Position numbers and translations under genes: made by a program
Assembly (NCBI GenBank): GCA_902601765.1
Contig: CACKOO010000009.1
Location: 1 to 42,383 of the forward strand
DNA: 42,383 nt
Source: Hydrogenophilales bacterium
GTDB lineage: Bacteria; Pseudomonadota; Gammaproteobacteria; Burkholderiales; Eutrophovitaceae
Reading direction: 5' to 3'
Notes under the pieces: generated by a model
Told to the model about the DNA's origin: nothing
Database searches by the model: none
What the model saw: the letters and a program-made list of their open reading frames with translations, nothing else
Part shown: in pieces, positions 1 through 9,105 of the stretch
How the letters are laid out: the number at the start of each line of letters is the position of its first letter
Numbering within the stretch: position 1 is the first letter of the stretch

Positions 1-140
1 ATATTGATATCTACTTTTGTTATACTTTTGCTGTTGTAGAAATACTGAATGGTGTCAGAGTCTTCGGCGTATTTTGCCCACTCAGACGAAGCGAAAGCTG
101 GGAAGGCTAACATAAATATAACTAGTAGAAAATTGACCAT
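1..140 (-). CDS. Adhesin-E-like small secreted protein (partial, C-terminus beyond window)
   Basis: Reading leftward from an ATG at 140, the frame stays open to the window edge (46 codons). It encodes a signal peptide (MVNFLLVIFMLAFPAFA) followed by a mature start SSEWAKYA and then QYFYNSKSI. This matches the EW-x-x-YA and YFYD-x-x-x-I pattern of the complete paralogue at 359-760. The gene is the seventh member of the family in this window and is cut by the edge, so its conserved Cys residues cannot be checked. The assignment to the surface-adhesin protein E-like family comes from resemblance to the full-length copies. Confidence 0.7.
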   Translation of the reverse strand, partial: MVNFLLVIFMLAFPAFASSEWAKYAEDSDTIQYFYNSKSITKVDIN

Positions 141-358
141 TCTTAACTGTCCTACAGACACAAGATTCCCATATAAAATAACTGATATTGTGGTTCTATT
201 CGATTTTTAACATCAACCCATACGCAGTATATAGTAATACATACTTCATCAGTGACCAGTAAACAGAGCGTAATGCTTGTTTGGATGATTTTTACATAAT
301 CAGTTGATATGGCATTCTCGGCAAAATGGAAAACACGGATTGAAGTCCCGTAATAAAA

Positions 359-760
359 TTAATCTTTACATAAAATATTAGCTAAAAATTCCAAAGTTGA
401 ATCTGGCGGTATGTCCATCTTTGGTTGTTTACCTTCCTTGATGCTTTTATTGGTCCAATTTTTATCAGTGTAGTAGGTAGATTGCAAGTATTTAAACGTA
501 AACTCGGAACAATTTATTTGTTGGTATACCTGTGAACTCCAATCTCCAAGGTCTGATTTTGTGCCATACCTTGTTCTATCCCATACAAAAATGCTTTGGC
601 CGAATCTTCCGATTCGTTCGTCGTCGTAAAAATATTCAGATCCTTTTGTATTTGTGGCGTATTGAACCCACTCTGCCAACAGAGCAGTGGGACAGAGCAA
701 AAGTGGTGTAAATAATATAAGTAGAGCAAATATAAAATTTTGTTTGACCGTAAATTTCAT
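359..760 (-). CDS. Surface-adhesin protein E-like small secreted protein
   Basis: The frame is open from 796, but the ATG at 760 (MKFTVKQN...) gives a normal signal peptide with a basic n-region and a hydrophobic core ending PTALLA before EWVQYA, so it is preferred. The mature part has the family pattern: W near the start, YFYDDERI, a V-W-D strand, W-SS-x-x-Y-x-x-INC, the motif YYTDKNW, and a last Cys (LCKD). The two Cys residues probably form a disulfide, as in protein E-like domains. The exact function is unknown; a small exported beta-sheet protein is the safe reading. Its close relatives are at 11424 and 16592 (the YTDK subfamily). Confidence 0.75.
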   Translation of the reverse strand: MKFTVKQNFIFALLILFTPLLLCPTALLAEWVQYATNTKGSEYFYDDERIGRFGQSIFVWDRTRYGTKSDLGDWSSQVYQQINCSEFTFKYLQSTYYTDKNWTNKSIKEGKQPKMDIPPDSTLEFLANILCKD

Positions 761-796
761 TTTTTCGCTTATTCTGAATAATATTGCTAATGACAT

Positions 797-1160
797 ATAA
801 GCAATTAAACAAAAAAACTGCAGAGTGAATTAGCTTACAATTATTCTAAAGTGTCTTCTCTAAAAAGTTATTATGAAAATCTAATTTATTTGTATAACGC
901 GATAGCAAATCCTAACACAACTCCGGCAATCCTAGTCAATCGCGTAGAATTGCAATCATTATCCGAAAACAATACTAGTAAGTTGACCTGGCAAATAGAA
1001 ATCTGCATCTGCTAAAGAAAATGCATAAGTAAAACACAGTTTTTAGTGCAATAACTATAATTATTTGAATTTCGAAATATTCATTATTTTAAAGCGATGG
1101 AAGGTTAGGATAATAATTAAAATTTAACCTGTGGTGGTTTTATGCCAATAGAGTCATAGT
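797..1160. other. Intergenic region, no gene supported
   Basis: AT-rich. On the minus strand a 39-codon open frame (about 890-1010) ends in a hydrophobic stretch, TRIAGVVLGFAIALYK, resembling the last membrane helix of LysE-type exporters. It is too short and isolated to call a gene and may be a remnant. No terminator or RNA gene seen. Confidence 0.3.
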
Positions 1161-1943
1161 TTATTCATCCAATTCAGGATAAAACCGGAAAACCCCCATC
1201 GTATTGAATTCAATTCTGCGGGTAGAAGCTAGATAAGCAGCAATGTTAGGTCTGACAGACACTGCATCTCGTAGGGTCATCACCTTAACATAATCATCTG
1301 ATAATTTTGAAAATACCTTTGGAAAAGCATATTTTAATCCTTCAACTATTTGAAATAGCGATAAGTCCGGATACGTTAATTTATCGCCGATTAACCATTC
1401 TGAATTTCCATGGTTTTTCGTTAAAATTTTTTCAAAATAAGTTAAATATTTAGGAATGCGTAACTTTGTGAAATAAACCGCCCGTCTTTTTGATTCCTCG
1501 ATTTGATCTTCATAGAAAAGTGCACTCGAAATAGGATGATGAGTGTCATGTGCTTCACTTATGAGGTCACTTATAGTTAATTGAATTTGATGAGCAAAAA
1601 TTTGGGTAGCAGTGTCGTCGCTGATAAGCCCAATTTTAGGAGCAAGATATTGTAAAATTGCTGCGGCTTGGGAGATTATTAAATTTCCGTCAACCAGGAA
1701 AGGAGGAGCGAAGGGTGGTGTATTTACACTGCCATTTTGTAACATATCAATTAGTTCTGGATGATCATTTTTCTTTTCTGGTTTATTTCTGGCGACATCA
1801 ATATACGCTTCTCCCGATTCTTCGAAAGCGAGCCGAATAACCTCCCCCCTTCCTTGAATCGTTGGCCAATAATAAAGCTTATACCGTATAGGACTAAGAT
1901 GATTGCTTTTAGTAAATGTTGATTTATTAGTACTACCTATCAT
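1161..1943 (-). CDS. Glutathione S-transferase family protein
   Basis: 260 residues. The N-terminal thioredoxin-like domain starts YKLYYWPTIQGRGEVIRLAFEE, with the catalytic-type Tyr early in the first strand as in sigma/alpha-like GSTs. The cis-Pro segment reads PPFAPPFLVDG, followed by the glutathione-contacting turn ISQAAAILQYLA (usually Q-S-x-A-I). A helical C-terminal domain follows with the WLIGDKLTYPDLSLFQ signature near residue 190, the conserved N-capping Asp of GST C-terminal domains. The start ATG is preceded by AGGGAT at good spacing. Likely cytosolic, conjugating or isomerising with glutathione; the substrate is not predictable. It stands alone, with no operon partner. Confidence 0.9.
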   Translation of the reverse strand: MIGSTNKSTFTKSNHLSPIRYKLYYWPTIQGRGEVIRLAFEESGEAYIDVARNKPEKKNDHPELIDMLQNGSVNTPPFAPPFLVDGNLIISQAAAILQYLAPKIGLISDDTATQIFAHQIQLTISDLISEAHDTHHPISSALFYEDQIEESKRRAVYFTKLRIPKYLTYFEKILTKNHGNSEWLIGDKLTYPDLSLFQIVEGLKYAFPKVFSKLSDDYVKVMTLRDAVSVRPNIAAYLASTRRIEFNTMGVFRFYPELDE

Positions 1944-2197
1944 GTCGATCCCTACTGTTTATTTAAGTAACTATATGTCTAAAACGAACTACTGTGTTAA
2001 CTTAGGTAAACATAATTGCGGTTTGAAAGTCTGTGTGATGTGTCTTATTAAGAACCGGTTATTTTGAATGTTAGGCAATTCCTTGTTCTTTAAATTCGAT
2101 AGAAGACAATTCTAGGAAATGCATTAATGTTAGGTGATCTAAAAAAACTAGATGCGCCCATGTCAGATTTTCATGAAATAAGCTGATAACTATGCAT

Positions 2198-3271
2198 TTA
2201 TGGATCATGACTCGTTTCATCAATTTCATTTAGTAAGTCTCTAAAGGTTTTTACTTCACCTATTTTAAAAATTATGGTGTCGTTTTGGGAGTATCCAAAA
2301 GTTTTGGCATTATTTTTAAATCTAGAACGAGGTTCCATAATCGGTTCAAGCGATAAGACAATGGTACCCCAGTGCATGCCTACTACTTTTTTACTTCTTA
2401 GGTCTTTGGCTATTTTCAAAGCCTCTTCTGGGGTGGTATGGTAAACAGATTTATCGAACATCGGTCGAAAATCATAGGCGCCAATATTAATGAATGTTAA
2501 GTCCATCGGGCCATAAATATTTCCTAGTTCTGAATAAATATTTCCGTATCCAGTATCACAAGAAAAAAATATCTTCTTGTCTCTGTATTCAATGAGAAAA
2601 CTACCCCAGAGTGTTTTATTAGTATCGGTTAGAGACCGTTTAGACCAATGCACAGCGGGTAAAAAAGTGATCTTCATATCAGCATTAATATTATAACTTT
2701 CGTACCAATCCATTTCGAATACTTGCTTAAATCTGTTTTTGCGAAAATACTTTGAGAGTCCCAGAGGTAGTAAAACTTTAGAGTTTTTGTGGGGGAAAGA
2801 TCTTATAGTAGATAGATCAAGGTGATCGTAGTGGTTGTGTGTTAGTAACAAGATGTTTGTTTGCGGGAGTTGCGAAAGGTTTAGTGCAGGATCAACGTAG
2901 CGCTTCGGGCCAAAGAATAAGGGTCCTGCATTTTTTGAGAAGAAAGGATCGGTGATTATTGTAATATCACCGAGTTTAATCAAGAAGGTTGCATGACCGA
3001 TCCATAACACATAGTCTTGATTTCGATAGTTTTTTATATCATCCAAAACCTTTTGTTTTCTTACCACATGATCTTTGGGGATTTTCATCATAAGTTTCCG
3101 TTTCTCCTTATTGAAAACCGAGTAAGACCATTTGGTGTTTGAACTTCTCTCAGGCGATCCCTTAGGGTTCCTAAAAGTTCCGTCCGGCAGATGATGGTAA
3201 TGTTTTGTATTCATTGCATTATTAGGAAAACTTAATAGAAAAAATAGTAAGGTTAGAAGGGTAGATCTCAT
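2198..3271 (-). CDS. Secreted metallo-beta-lactamase-fold hydrolase, NAPE-PLD/UlaG-like
   Basis: 357 residues with an N-terminal signal peptide (MRSTLLTLLFFLLSFPNNA). The metal-binding motif HxHxDH is seen as THNHYDH at residues 144-150, preceded by WIGHATFLIKL and the Asp-Pro of ITDPFFS, both typical of the NAPE-phospholipase D / UlaG branch of the superfamily. Later ligands are visible as PAVHWSKRS, SCDTGYG and GMHWGTI. The second half keeps the family order of strands, so the protein looks intact. In bacteria such proteins are usually annotated as MBL-fold hydrolases; activity on an N-acyl phospholipid is possible but not shown. It is divergent from cyclase A, with a 199-bp shared upstream region. 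Confidence 0.88.
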   Translation of the reverse strand: MRSTLLTLLFFLLSFPNNAMNTKHYHHLPDGTFRNPKGSPERSSNTKWSYSVFNKEKRKLMMKIPKDHVVRKQKVLDDIKNYRNQDYVLWIGHATFLIKLGDITIITDPFFSKNAGPLFFGPKRYVDPALNLSQLPQTNILLLTHNHYDHLDLSTIRSFPHKNSKVLLPLGLSKYFRKNRFKQVFEMDWYESYNINADMKITFLPAVHWSKRSLTDTNKTLWGSFLIEYRDKKIFFSCDTGYGNIYSELGNIYGPMDLTFINIGAYDFRPMFDKSVYHTTPEEALKIAKDLRSKKVVGMHWGTIVLSLEPIMEPRSRFKNNAKTFGYSQNDTIIFKIGEVKTFRDLLNEIDETSHDP

Positions 3272-3381
3272 GTTTGATATTATATATCTAAGTAATTTCC
3301 GAGTACTATCTTCGCAAAAGATTAAATGTGGAGGAATTACTCTGACAATAATCTATAAGTTTTGTCAAATGGTGGGAAAAT

Positions 3382-3440
3382 TAATGATTTTACGATAGCA
3401 TAAAAAAGTGTTGATTGAAAAAACCGAATCTAAAATTCAA
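3382..3440 (+). promoter_or_regulatory. Weak member of the cyclase upstream element (cyclase A)
   Basis: A run TAAAAAAGTGTTGA at 3401-3414 matches AAAAAAGTGTTGA in front of cyclase B. Thirteen bases after AAGTGT there is an AT-rich segment, but the GGGGTATATTTA box seen elsewhere is missing, and the upstream TAATACC box is at most TAATGAT at the wrong distance. A diverged copy. Confidence 0.35.
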
Positions 3441-3470
3441 TGATAACTATCTGGGTGTCACCGAAAATTT

Positions 3471-5072
3471 ATGAAACAACGATTTGAAAATCAAGAGGTG
3501 CAACTCACTGGTAAGGTTCTCATCAGCGTTGAAAAGGCGCTACAGTCTTTGGGTATTGTGGGTAAAAATATTCTGAAAGAGCACAAAATTGGCGTCATCG
3601 ACCCTGAAATCATGTTTCCAGTTTCCACTAGATCAGAAATTTTTGACACGTTATTAGATCGTTATGGAGATCCTGCAGTTAAAGCCTTAGGGTTTAATAT
3701 GGCCGACTACTGGACGCATAATTATGGTGCTACATTGTTAGAAGATATAATCAATAAAAATAAAAGTGACGTACCTAATACGGCTAGTAAAGATTTTTTT
3801 TACATTGGGGATAATAATATTGGGACAACTTTAGAAAACTATTGCTTCTGCCTAATGCAGTCTTGGGATATCGCTATAAAATCTTTTTGCGTAACACAAG
3901 ATAAAACTTTTACCGCTTACTCTAATAAGATTAGCGAAAATAGCTACCAGTTTTATGCAAAACAGCCTGGAGTTTATTCCAGACACATGGTCTATAATGA
4001 AATTAATTTAAATAAACAAATTTCTTATCATATTTCAAATGTATGGGACTTTAAAGTAGTTTTAAATGCCGAAAAAACTGTAGATCATAAATATGGATGT
4101 GCTTTTGTCTTTGACGTATCTTTTTTTAAAAGAAAAGTGGAAATAGATATAGAAAAATACAGCACGAAATTGAAATCAGATGTAATAAATTCCTTCTTAT
4201 CTAGTGTTTTGTTGCACTCCGAAAATCAAAGAGTGAACTTAGAAGATCAAAAAAACGTAGTGCAAAAACAAAAAGACAATTTAGAATCACTATCCGGTCA
4301 ATTAGGCAAGTATATTCCGCCACAGATACATGACGCGTTATTCAAAGGTGATTATAATACGGACATCACTACCCGACGAAAAAAGCTAACAGTATTTTTC
4401 AGTGATATTAAAAATTTCACAAAAACATCTGAAAATCTGCAACCCGAGGATTTAACTAATTATCTAAATGAATATTTTTCGGAAATGACGAAGATAGCTT
4501 TAGATCTGGGGGCAACGATTGATAAGTATATCGGAGATGCGATGATGGTGTTTTTCGGAGACCCCGACACTAACGGTGAACGAGAGGACGCTAGAGCTTG
4601 CGTGGAAATGGCTTTGAGAATGCAGGAACGCATGGAGGAGTTGCGTAGTGCATGGCGTCACAAAGGGTTTTCGGATCCTTTTGAAATTCGAATTGGCATA
4701 AATACTGGTTATTGTAATGTGGGAAATTTTGGTAGTGAACAAAGGCTAACATACACGATTATCGGTGGGGAAGTAAACGTCGCAGCGAGGTTGGAGAGCG
4801 CTTCACCTCCCAATGGAATCCTCATGAGTTATGAAACTTATGCTCATGTTCAAGATATGATTGATGTAGAAGAAAAAGAGGCAATTAATATGAAAGGCAT
4901 CAATCGTGAGATTAAAGTGTTCTCATTCCTCGCAAGAAAAAGTAATGTAAAAACTGAAGCCTCTCACATAAAAAAGAATCTTACCAAAAAAAAATTATCA
5001 GAAATAGAAAAAATAAAAAAAGACATTCAACATATAAACCAAAAGATTGATGCCATATTGAAAAAACTGTGA
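3471..5072 (+). CDS. Class IIIb adenylate cyclase with divergent N-terminal input domain (paralogue A)
   Basis: 533 residues, cytosolic, no membrane segment. Residues 10-80 form a conserved helical block (LTGKVLIS..., a YP/FP turn, LLDRYGDPAVKALGF). A variable middle runs to about 225, then a helical linker (about 235-275). The junction QLGKYIPPQIH (277-287) leads into the cyclase domain at about 302-485. All catalytic positions are present: metal Asp312 and Asp356, Lys352 and Thr429 for adenine, Asn436 and Arg440 for the transition state. The Lys/Thr pair is the class IIIb type, so ATP to cAMP is expected. The tail (505-533) is Lys-rich, coiled-coil-like and ends LKKL, as in paralogues B and C. 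The N-terminal domain matches no family I can name with confidence; an HNOB/V4R-like sensor fold is only a guess. Confidence 0.9.
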   Translation: MKQRFENQEVQLTGKVLISVEKALQSLGIVGKNILKEHKIGVIDPEIMFPVSTRSEIFDTLLDRYGDPAVKALGFNMADYWTHNYGATLLEDIINKNKSDVPNTASKDFFYIGDNNIGTTLENYCFCLMQSWDIAIKSFCVTQDKTFTAYSNKISENSYQFYAKQPGVYSRHMVYNEINLNKQISYHISNVWDFKVVLNAEKTVDHKYGCAFVFDVSFFKRKVEIDIEKYSTKLKSDVINSFLSSVLLHSENQRVNLEDQKNVVQKQKDNLESLSGQLGKYIPPQIHDALFKGDYNTDITTRRKKLTVFFSDIKNFTKTSENLQPEDLTNYLNEYFSEMTKIALDLGATIDKYIGDAMMVFFGDPDTNGEREDARACVEMALRMQERMEELRSAWRHKGFSDPFEIRIGINTGYCNVGNFGSEQRLTYTIIGGEVNVAARLESASPPNGILMSYETYAHVQDMIDVEEKEAINMKGINREIKVFSFLARKSNVKTEASHIKKNLTKKKLSEIEKIKKDIQHINQKIDAILKKL

Positions 5073-5135
5073 TTGCCTACTTTTCTTAAATTTATAAACT
5101 TAGATTTGATAGCGAACTGATTTTTCAAACAAATT

Positions 5136-6074
5136 TTAAAAATTTAATTTTAGTCCTGCTCTTTCCCAATCTGCCTTGAGCAACTTTCCTCCATAAGAAG
5201 CAGTTATGTAAGCTTCTTTTTGATTATCGCCGCCAAAACATATATTGGTAATATATGGATCATCTAGCCTATGGAATTCGACCAGTCCATTTTTAGGAGA
5301 AATGACCGAAATGCCACCGTTTATGAGTGTTCCTACACAAACATACCCATTTTTTTCAACAGCCAGCGAGTCAAATCTTTTCAAGCCTCCTTCTTGATTT
5401 AATAAAATCCCTCCATTTATTGAAAGCGGAAACTTTACCTGTTTAAGAACTCCGTTATCCATAATCTCGAAACCATATAATTTCCCTCCTTCTGTTTCTG
5501 CGATATACAAAAATTTCTCATCTGGAGATAACCCTATACCATTAGGAGTCATTATCGGGTGAATCACCTCAACTATTTTTGATCCGTCTGCTTTTGCCCA
5601 AAAAACAGATCCCCTATCCATAGTTCTCTCTCTAACTTTACCAAGATCGGTAAACCAGAAATTTCCTTGCTTATCAAATACAATATCGTTAGGACCATTT
5701 AGCGGAATGCCATTGCATTCGGTATACAATGTCTCAAAGTTACCGGTTTCTATGTTAACTTTTTCGATCCTACCTGTTCTATAATTCGCGGCCTGTGAAA
5801 TCGGTCTTCGATATCTTTTATTTTCAGAAACTTGCCAATTAAAACCTCCGTTATTACAAATGTAGCAAAAACCGTCTGGTCCCATGGCAGCACCATTTGG
5901 CCCTCCCCCCAGATGTGCAACAATTTCTTTTTTTCCATCGTTATTTATCTTGGTCAGTGAACCCCCAGCAATCTCAACCAGTAAAATAGAGCCGTCACTC
6001 ATAAAAATAGGTCCCTCGGGAAAAAGTAATTTATCTGCCACTAAAGTGGTGCTCAGATGACCGGTTTTAACCAT
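5136..6074 (-). CDS. SMP-30/gluconolactonase/LRE family hydrolase
   Basis: 312 residues, a six-bladed beta-propeller of the SMP-30 family, normal length, no signal peptide. The metal ligands of the family are recognisable: Glu20 in FPEGPIF, the Asn in the NGPNDIVFD segment with the following FTDLG, and the Asp in LSPDEKFLYIAET. The family hydrolyses lactones (gluconolactonase, senescence marker protein 30, diisopropylfluorophosphatase); the substrate here is unknown. It converges with cyclase A (63 bp between stop codons). A copy of the shared promoter element lies 126 bp upstream, with a good -35/-10 pair facing this gene. Confidence 0.9.
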   Translation of the reverse strand: MVKTGHLSTTLVADKLLFPEGPIFMSDGSILLVEIAGGSLTKINNDGKKEIVAHLGGGPNGAAMGPDGFCYICNNGGFNWQVSENKRYRRPISQAANYRTGRIEKVNIETGNFETLYTECNGIPLNGPNDIVFDKQGNFWFTDLGKVRERTMDRGSVFWAKADGSKIVEVIHPIMTPNGIGLSPDEKFLYIAETEGGKLYGFEIMDNGVLKQVKFPLSINGGILLNQEGGLKRFDSLAVEKNGYVCVGTLINGGISVISPKNGLVEFHRLDDPYITNICFGGDNQKEAYITASYGGKLLKADWERAGLKLNF

Positions 6075-6199
6075 GGCTAGAAAAAAAATCGCTCTGACAG
6101 GAGAAGGGTAAACCCGTATACTTCAAAATAACAATTAGTAAATAAATGGTGATGACCTCATATTATGTGTGTTTTAGCAATTATATGTTGTGAATTAGT

Positions 6200-6238
6200 A
6201 TAATACCTCCATAAATAGATGAGGTAAAAAATAATATA
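6200..6238 (-). promoter_or_regulatory. Shared promoter element, minus-facing half only
   Basis: TAATACC at 6201-6207, exactly 15 bases, then GGTAAAAAATAA at 6223-6234. Read on the minus strand this is -35 TTTACC (6223-6228), a 17-bp spacer and -10 TATTAT (6200-6205), facing the SMP-30 gene. ACCTC/GAGGT forms a perfect 5-bp inverted repeat. The plus-side GTGA and GGGGTATATTTA boxes are missing, and no plus-strand gene follows. Confidence 0.6.
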
Positions 6239-6696
6239 GAGAAAAAAATCTAAATCCGAAAAGATACCCACCATAGTAAAACCCATAGATACCAAATCTA
6301 CGGATCATTAACGATGCCTTTCCGAGGCAAATATGTGTTATGAAAACTGCAACTGAATTTAAATTAAATTACCATTTCTCTGGTTATTTTTAGGGTTCTG
6401 ATCTTGAAATCTTTACGCATGAGCTCTGTATTGTATGGTGATTTTAGGTTGAGCCTATAGAAACATTTTTATTTTTGAAAATTGCTAAAAATAGAAATGA
6501 TAGTCAATACCGTTAATGATAAAAAGAGTTGGTTCTTATTTATGACGTTCGGGCAAGAGGTTCGTCCGACAGCATAACCATGGAAAGCGCCACATAGATA
6601 TTGCAGTTATATATTTAACAGTGGCGAACTTTCATTCGCCACCATTTTTTTTCTTATATTAAGACTTCAAATAACATCAAAGAAGTTGTGGTCTTT
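6239..6696. other. Intergenic stretch with no protein gene
   Basis: No open frame of note on either strand. It lies between the promoter element at 6200 and the hairpin terminator at 6621. Either a non-coding transcript runs rightward to that terminator, or a former gene has decayed. No known RNA family (6S, tmRNA, RNase P, SRP) was recognised. Confidence 0.4.
6621..6653 (+). terminator. Rho-independent terminator, rightward
   Basis: Perfect 8-bp stem GTGGCGAA / TTCGCCAC with a 6-base loop, followed after two bases by a run of eight T. Oriented for plus-strand transcripts, although no plus-strand gene ends here; the minus-strand side has no T run. Confidence 0.75.
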
Positions 6697-7131
6697 CTAT
6701 TTAAGTATAAATGTACCTTCACCTTTTCCGAACCCGGAATTATCTTTCCAAGTAAGAGAGCCTGTTGCATTCAAGAAACGACCAGTACCTCCCATCACTT
6801 TTCCAGAACAATTAAATTCAGGATCACATTTCCAAGATAAAACCCAGTATTCTTCAGATCCAGCTTGTTTCATTTTACAAGATCCAATGGCAGATCCTTC
6901 ATGATAAATACCTGGGCAAGCAAAGTGGGTAATTAACACTTCACCATTTGCCATAATCATTTCATTGGCTCCGACAAAAGCCCCTGACATACTCAAATAA
7001 TCACCGTTTGTTACAACGGTTGTTCCGGTCCAGTCGCCACCATATTGCATAGTTACCTTGTGTCCGTCGGCAACTATCAGTCCGGAATAAATTAAAAAAA
7101 CAGTGAAGAATATCGATTTAAATAGATTCAC
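6697..7131 (-). CDS. Small secreted protein of unknown function
   Basis: The frame is open from 7197, but a GTG at 7131 is preceded by AAGGA at 7-base spacing and begins a clean signal peptide (NLFKSIFFTVFLIYSGLIVADG), so it is the preferred start. The mature part is about 120 residues, rich in Gly and beta-prone, with Cys in ACPG, SCKMK, KCDP and NCSG that could form two disulfides. A GGTGRFLNATG motif near the C-terminus resembles the G-T-G-x-F-x-x-A-T-G turn of small periplasmic barrel-like proteins. No family name can be given. The -ADGH- cleavage region is shared with the porin at 14170. Confidence 0.7.
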   Translation of the reverse strand: MNLFKSIFFTVFLIYSGLIVADGHKVTMQYGGDWTGTTVVTNGDYLSMSGAFVGANEMIMANGEVLITHFACPGIYHEGSAIGSCKMKQAGSEEYWVLSWKCDPEFNCSGKVMGGTGRFLNATGSLTWKDNSGFGKGEGTFILK

Positions 7132-7328
7132 ACTAAGTTTCCTTATAAGAAGTGATATAAAAGGGATGAATAAAAATATTGGGGTGCATCTTAACAAATT
7201 TTGATTGGTTAGGTAATTTCTTTGCTTTTTAGCCTGACAGACTGGTTCTCGGTTAACGTAGCCGTAGGACCCAGGTGACAGGAGGTTTTTTCTAAAATAT
7301 GAACTTTTCCAGATGTACGTTTTATTTA

Positions 7329-7505
7329 TTATACTGCGACATCAACAATAGAACCTAATTCGCTAGACGGCGATTCATTTTGGGATCCTACCATGGGTTT
7401 TGGCTCGATATTTTGCTCTATAATAGGTTTCACCTCATTACCAGCTGGGGGCTTCGATATTATGGTTGTATTGCTAGAGGGAGCTATAGAAATTGTCTCT
7501 GACAT
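7329..7505 (-). CDS. Possible small Ser/Pro-rich protein
   Basis: 58 codons from the ATG at 7505 (a GTG four codons earlier is the alternative). The product (MSETISIAPSSNTTII...) is low in complexity, rich in Ser, Pro and Asn, and ends LGSIVDVAV. Short proteins of this make-up with an x-V-D-x-x-V end occur in marine gammaproteobacteria, but I recognise no family. No strong ribosome binding site. Could be a chance frame. Confidence 0.3.
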   Translation of the reverse strand: MSETISIAPSSNTTIISKPPAGNEVKPIIEQNIEPKPMVGSQNESPSSELGSIVDVAV

Positions 7506-7517
7506 ATGCCTAAACAC

Positions 7518-7850
7518 ATTAGTAAATAAGAATTCATGTTATTTTATTGCAATTAATGTGCCCGCTATTAGTATTAGGGGGGGACGGCCGGCTTAAGCTA
7601 CTGGTTGGTTACTTTTTTTGTGCCATTTCGCAAAATTTGAACCGATTTAGGGCATAGAACCAATGTTAATCATTCAGTAATGGAATGCGTTTCAACAAGA
7701 TTTTTCAGATTTCACCAACCGTAAAAATGCCGATTTAAGCGGCTTCGATTTGCCAATCTTGCATCACCAAGCAAACGATACTCTGACCAGAGAAAGATCG
7801 ACCTTTTTAGGAGTTCCAAAAATAATTTTATCGGTTTAAAAAAAAACGGT
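7518..7850. other. Intergenic region, nothing recognised
   Basis: No convincing gene on either strand. It includes a GC-rich knot (GGGGGGGACGGCCGGC at about 7576) in an otherwise AT-rich sequence. Confidence 0.4.
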
Positions 7851-7925
7851 GGCCCCCTAGCTCATCTGGATAGAGCGTCAGTTTCCTAATCTTGAGGTAA
7901 CAGTTTCGAGTCCGGCCGAGGTCAT
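7851..7925 (+). tRNA. Degenerate tRNA-Arg(CCU)-like sequence (pseudo-tRNA)
   Basis: The D arm is intact (TA, GCTC, loop ATCTGGATA, GAGC) and the anticodon loop TTCCTAA (CCU) is present. The anticodon stem, T stem and acceptor stem (GGCCCCC against CGAGGTC) each carry mismatches, and the T loop TTCGAGT survives. It is unlikely to be functional. It marks the left end of the SPFH/NfeD island, with a second Arg(CCU)-like 3' half at 9695-9750. Confidence 0.5.
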
Positions 7926-7980
7926 TATTATTCAATAAAAGCAATGGGTTAAGCTTTGTTGTTTTTGCCTAAAAGTTTAT

Positions 7981-8000
7981 TGGTAGAAAATGGGTAGAGT
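7981..8000 (+). repeat. TGGGTAGA-type direct repeat pair, left
   Basis: TGGTAGA and TGGGTAGA in tandem with a 10-base period. The same pair recurs at 9598-9618, near the other end of the island. Spaced short repeats just inside both ends resemble integrase arm-type sites. Confidence 0.4.
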
Positions 8001-8181
8001 TCATGTTTTCAACTATTACTTTTAAATATTTTTGAACTATATGAGATATCATTATAAATGACAGTTTACCTAAAATTTTTAAATATTATTCTCGTAGGAA
8101 TAATTTTATAATCTAAATTAAGTGTTTGTTTTTTTTTGATGGTAGTTAATATAATTTTTTCAATTTTTTTTGAGGATTACT

Positions 8182-9105
8182 ATGGAAACTTTTTTGACTT
8201 TAAATACTATAATTTCATTATTAATTTTGGGTTTCATAATACTTACAATATATTTGGGAATTAAAATCGTTCCTCAATCAACAGAGTATGTTGTTGAAAG
8301 ATTTGGAAAATACTCCAAAACACTATCTGCAGGTTTATCTATAATAGTTCCTTACCTTGACAAAATTGCTCATAAAATAAGTATTTTAGAGAGGCAATTA
8401 AAAGAATTTACAATTTCAGTTATTTCCAGAGATAATGTTGAAGTTAAATTAGAGACTACTGTTTTTTATAGAATAACTGATGCAAGTAGATCAGTTTATA
8501 GAATAAGAGATGTTGAATCAGCAATTAATACTGCTGCCACATCAATTGTCAGATCTGCAGCAGGTCGGCTTGAATTAGACGAACTTCAATCAAGCAGAGA
8601 ATCTATGAATGAAGAAATTTCAAAAAATCTAAAAGAAGCTGCCGAGGTTTGGGGAGTTGATATAACAAGAACAGAGATAACTGATATTATTGTTGACGAA
8701 GAAACTAAATCTTCTCAAAGACAACAACTCAATGCAGAAAGAACAAGAAGAGCAACAATTGCTGAGGCAGAAGGTGAGAAACGTTCAGTTGAATTAAAAG
8801 CTGAAGCAAAACTCTTTGAAGCACAAAAAGAAGCAGAGGCATTGAAAATTACTGCAGATGCTGAAGCCTATGCAGTAAAAATAAAAGCACAAGCAGACGC
8901 TGATCAAACAAAATTATTAGCTGATGCAATCGACAAAAATGGACAACCTGCAATTAATTTTGAAATTATGAAAAGGCAAGTTGATGCAATCGGCGAACTT
9001 GCAAGTTCTAGCTCTTCAAAAACATTAATTTTACCTACAGACATAACAGGAATCCTTGGTGGAATTGAAACTTTGATGCACTCAATTACAAAAAAAGGCA
9101 AATAA
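8182..9105 (+). CDS. SPFH/band-7 (stomatin-like) membrane protein, QmcA-like
   Basis: The ATG at 8182 has GAGG eight bases upstream and is preferred to a TTG at 8170. 307 residues: an N-terminal membrane segment (about residues 8-27), then the band-7 domain beginning VPQSTEYVVERFGKYSKTL, with the internal ELDELQSSRESMNEEI and WGVDITRTEI segments typical of stomatin/QmcA. A long Ala/Glu-rich coiled coil follows (about 170-250) and a C-terminal oligomerisation segment. Such proteins form large membrane-bound cages or microdomains. It directly abuts an NfeD-like gene, the usual stomatin partner. Codons are strongly A/T-ending, more so than most neighbours, and tRNA remnants flank the pair, suggesting acquisition. 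Confidence 0.92.
   Translation: METFLTLNTIISLLILGFIILTIYLGIKIVPQSTEYVVERFGKYSKTLSAGLSIIVPYLDKIAHKISILERQLKEFTISVISRDNVEVKLETTVFYRITDASRSVYRIRDVESAINTAATSIVRSAAGRLELDELQSSRESMNEEISKNLKEAAEVWGVDITRTEITDIIVDEETKSSQRQQLNAERTRRATIAEAEGEKRSVELKAEAKLFEAQKEAEALKITADAEAYAVKIKAQADADQTKLLADAIDKNGQPAINFEIMKRQVDAIGELASSSSSKTLILPTDITGILGGIETLMHSITKKGK

Noticed and set aside
890..1010. LysE-like C-terminal remnant on the minus strand
   Set aside because: Only one hydrophobic helix of resemblance over 39 codons; could be chance.
6549..6563. GAGGTTCGTCCGA shared with the Anbu fragment at about 15922
   Set aside because: A single 13-base match with different flanks; no structure or shared context, probably coincidence.
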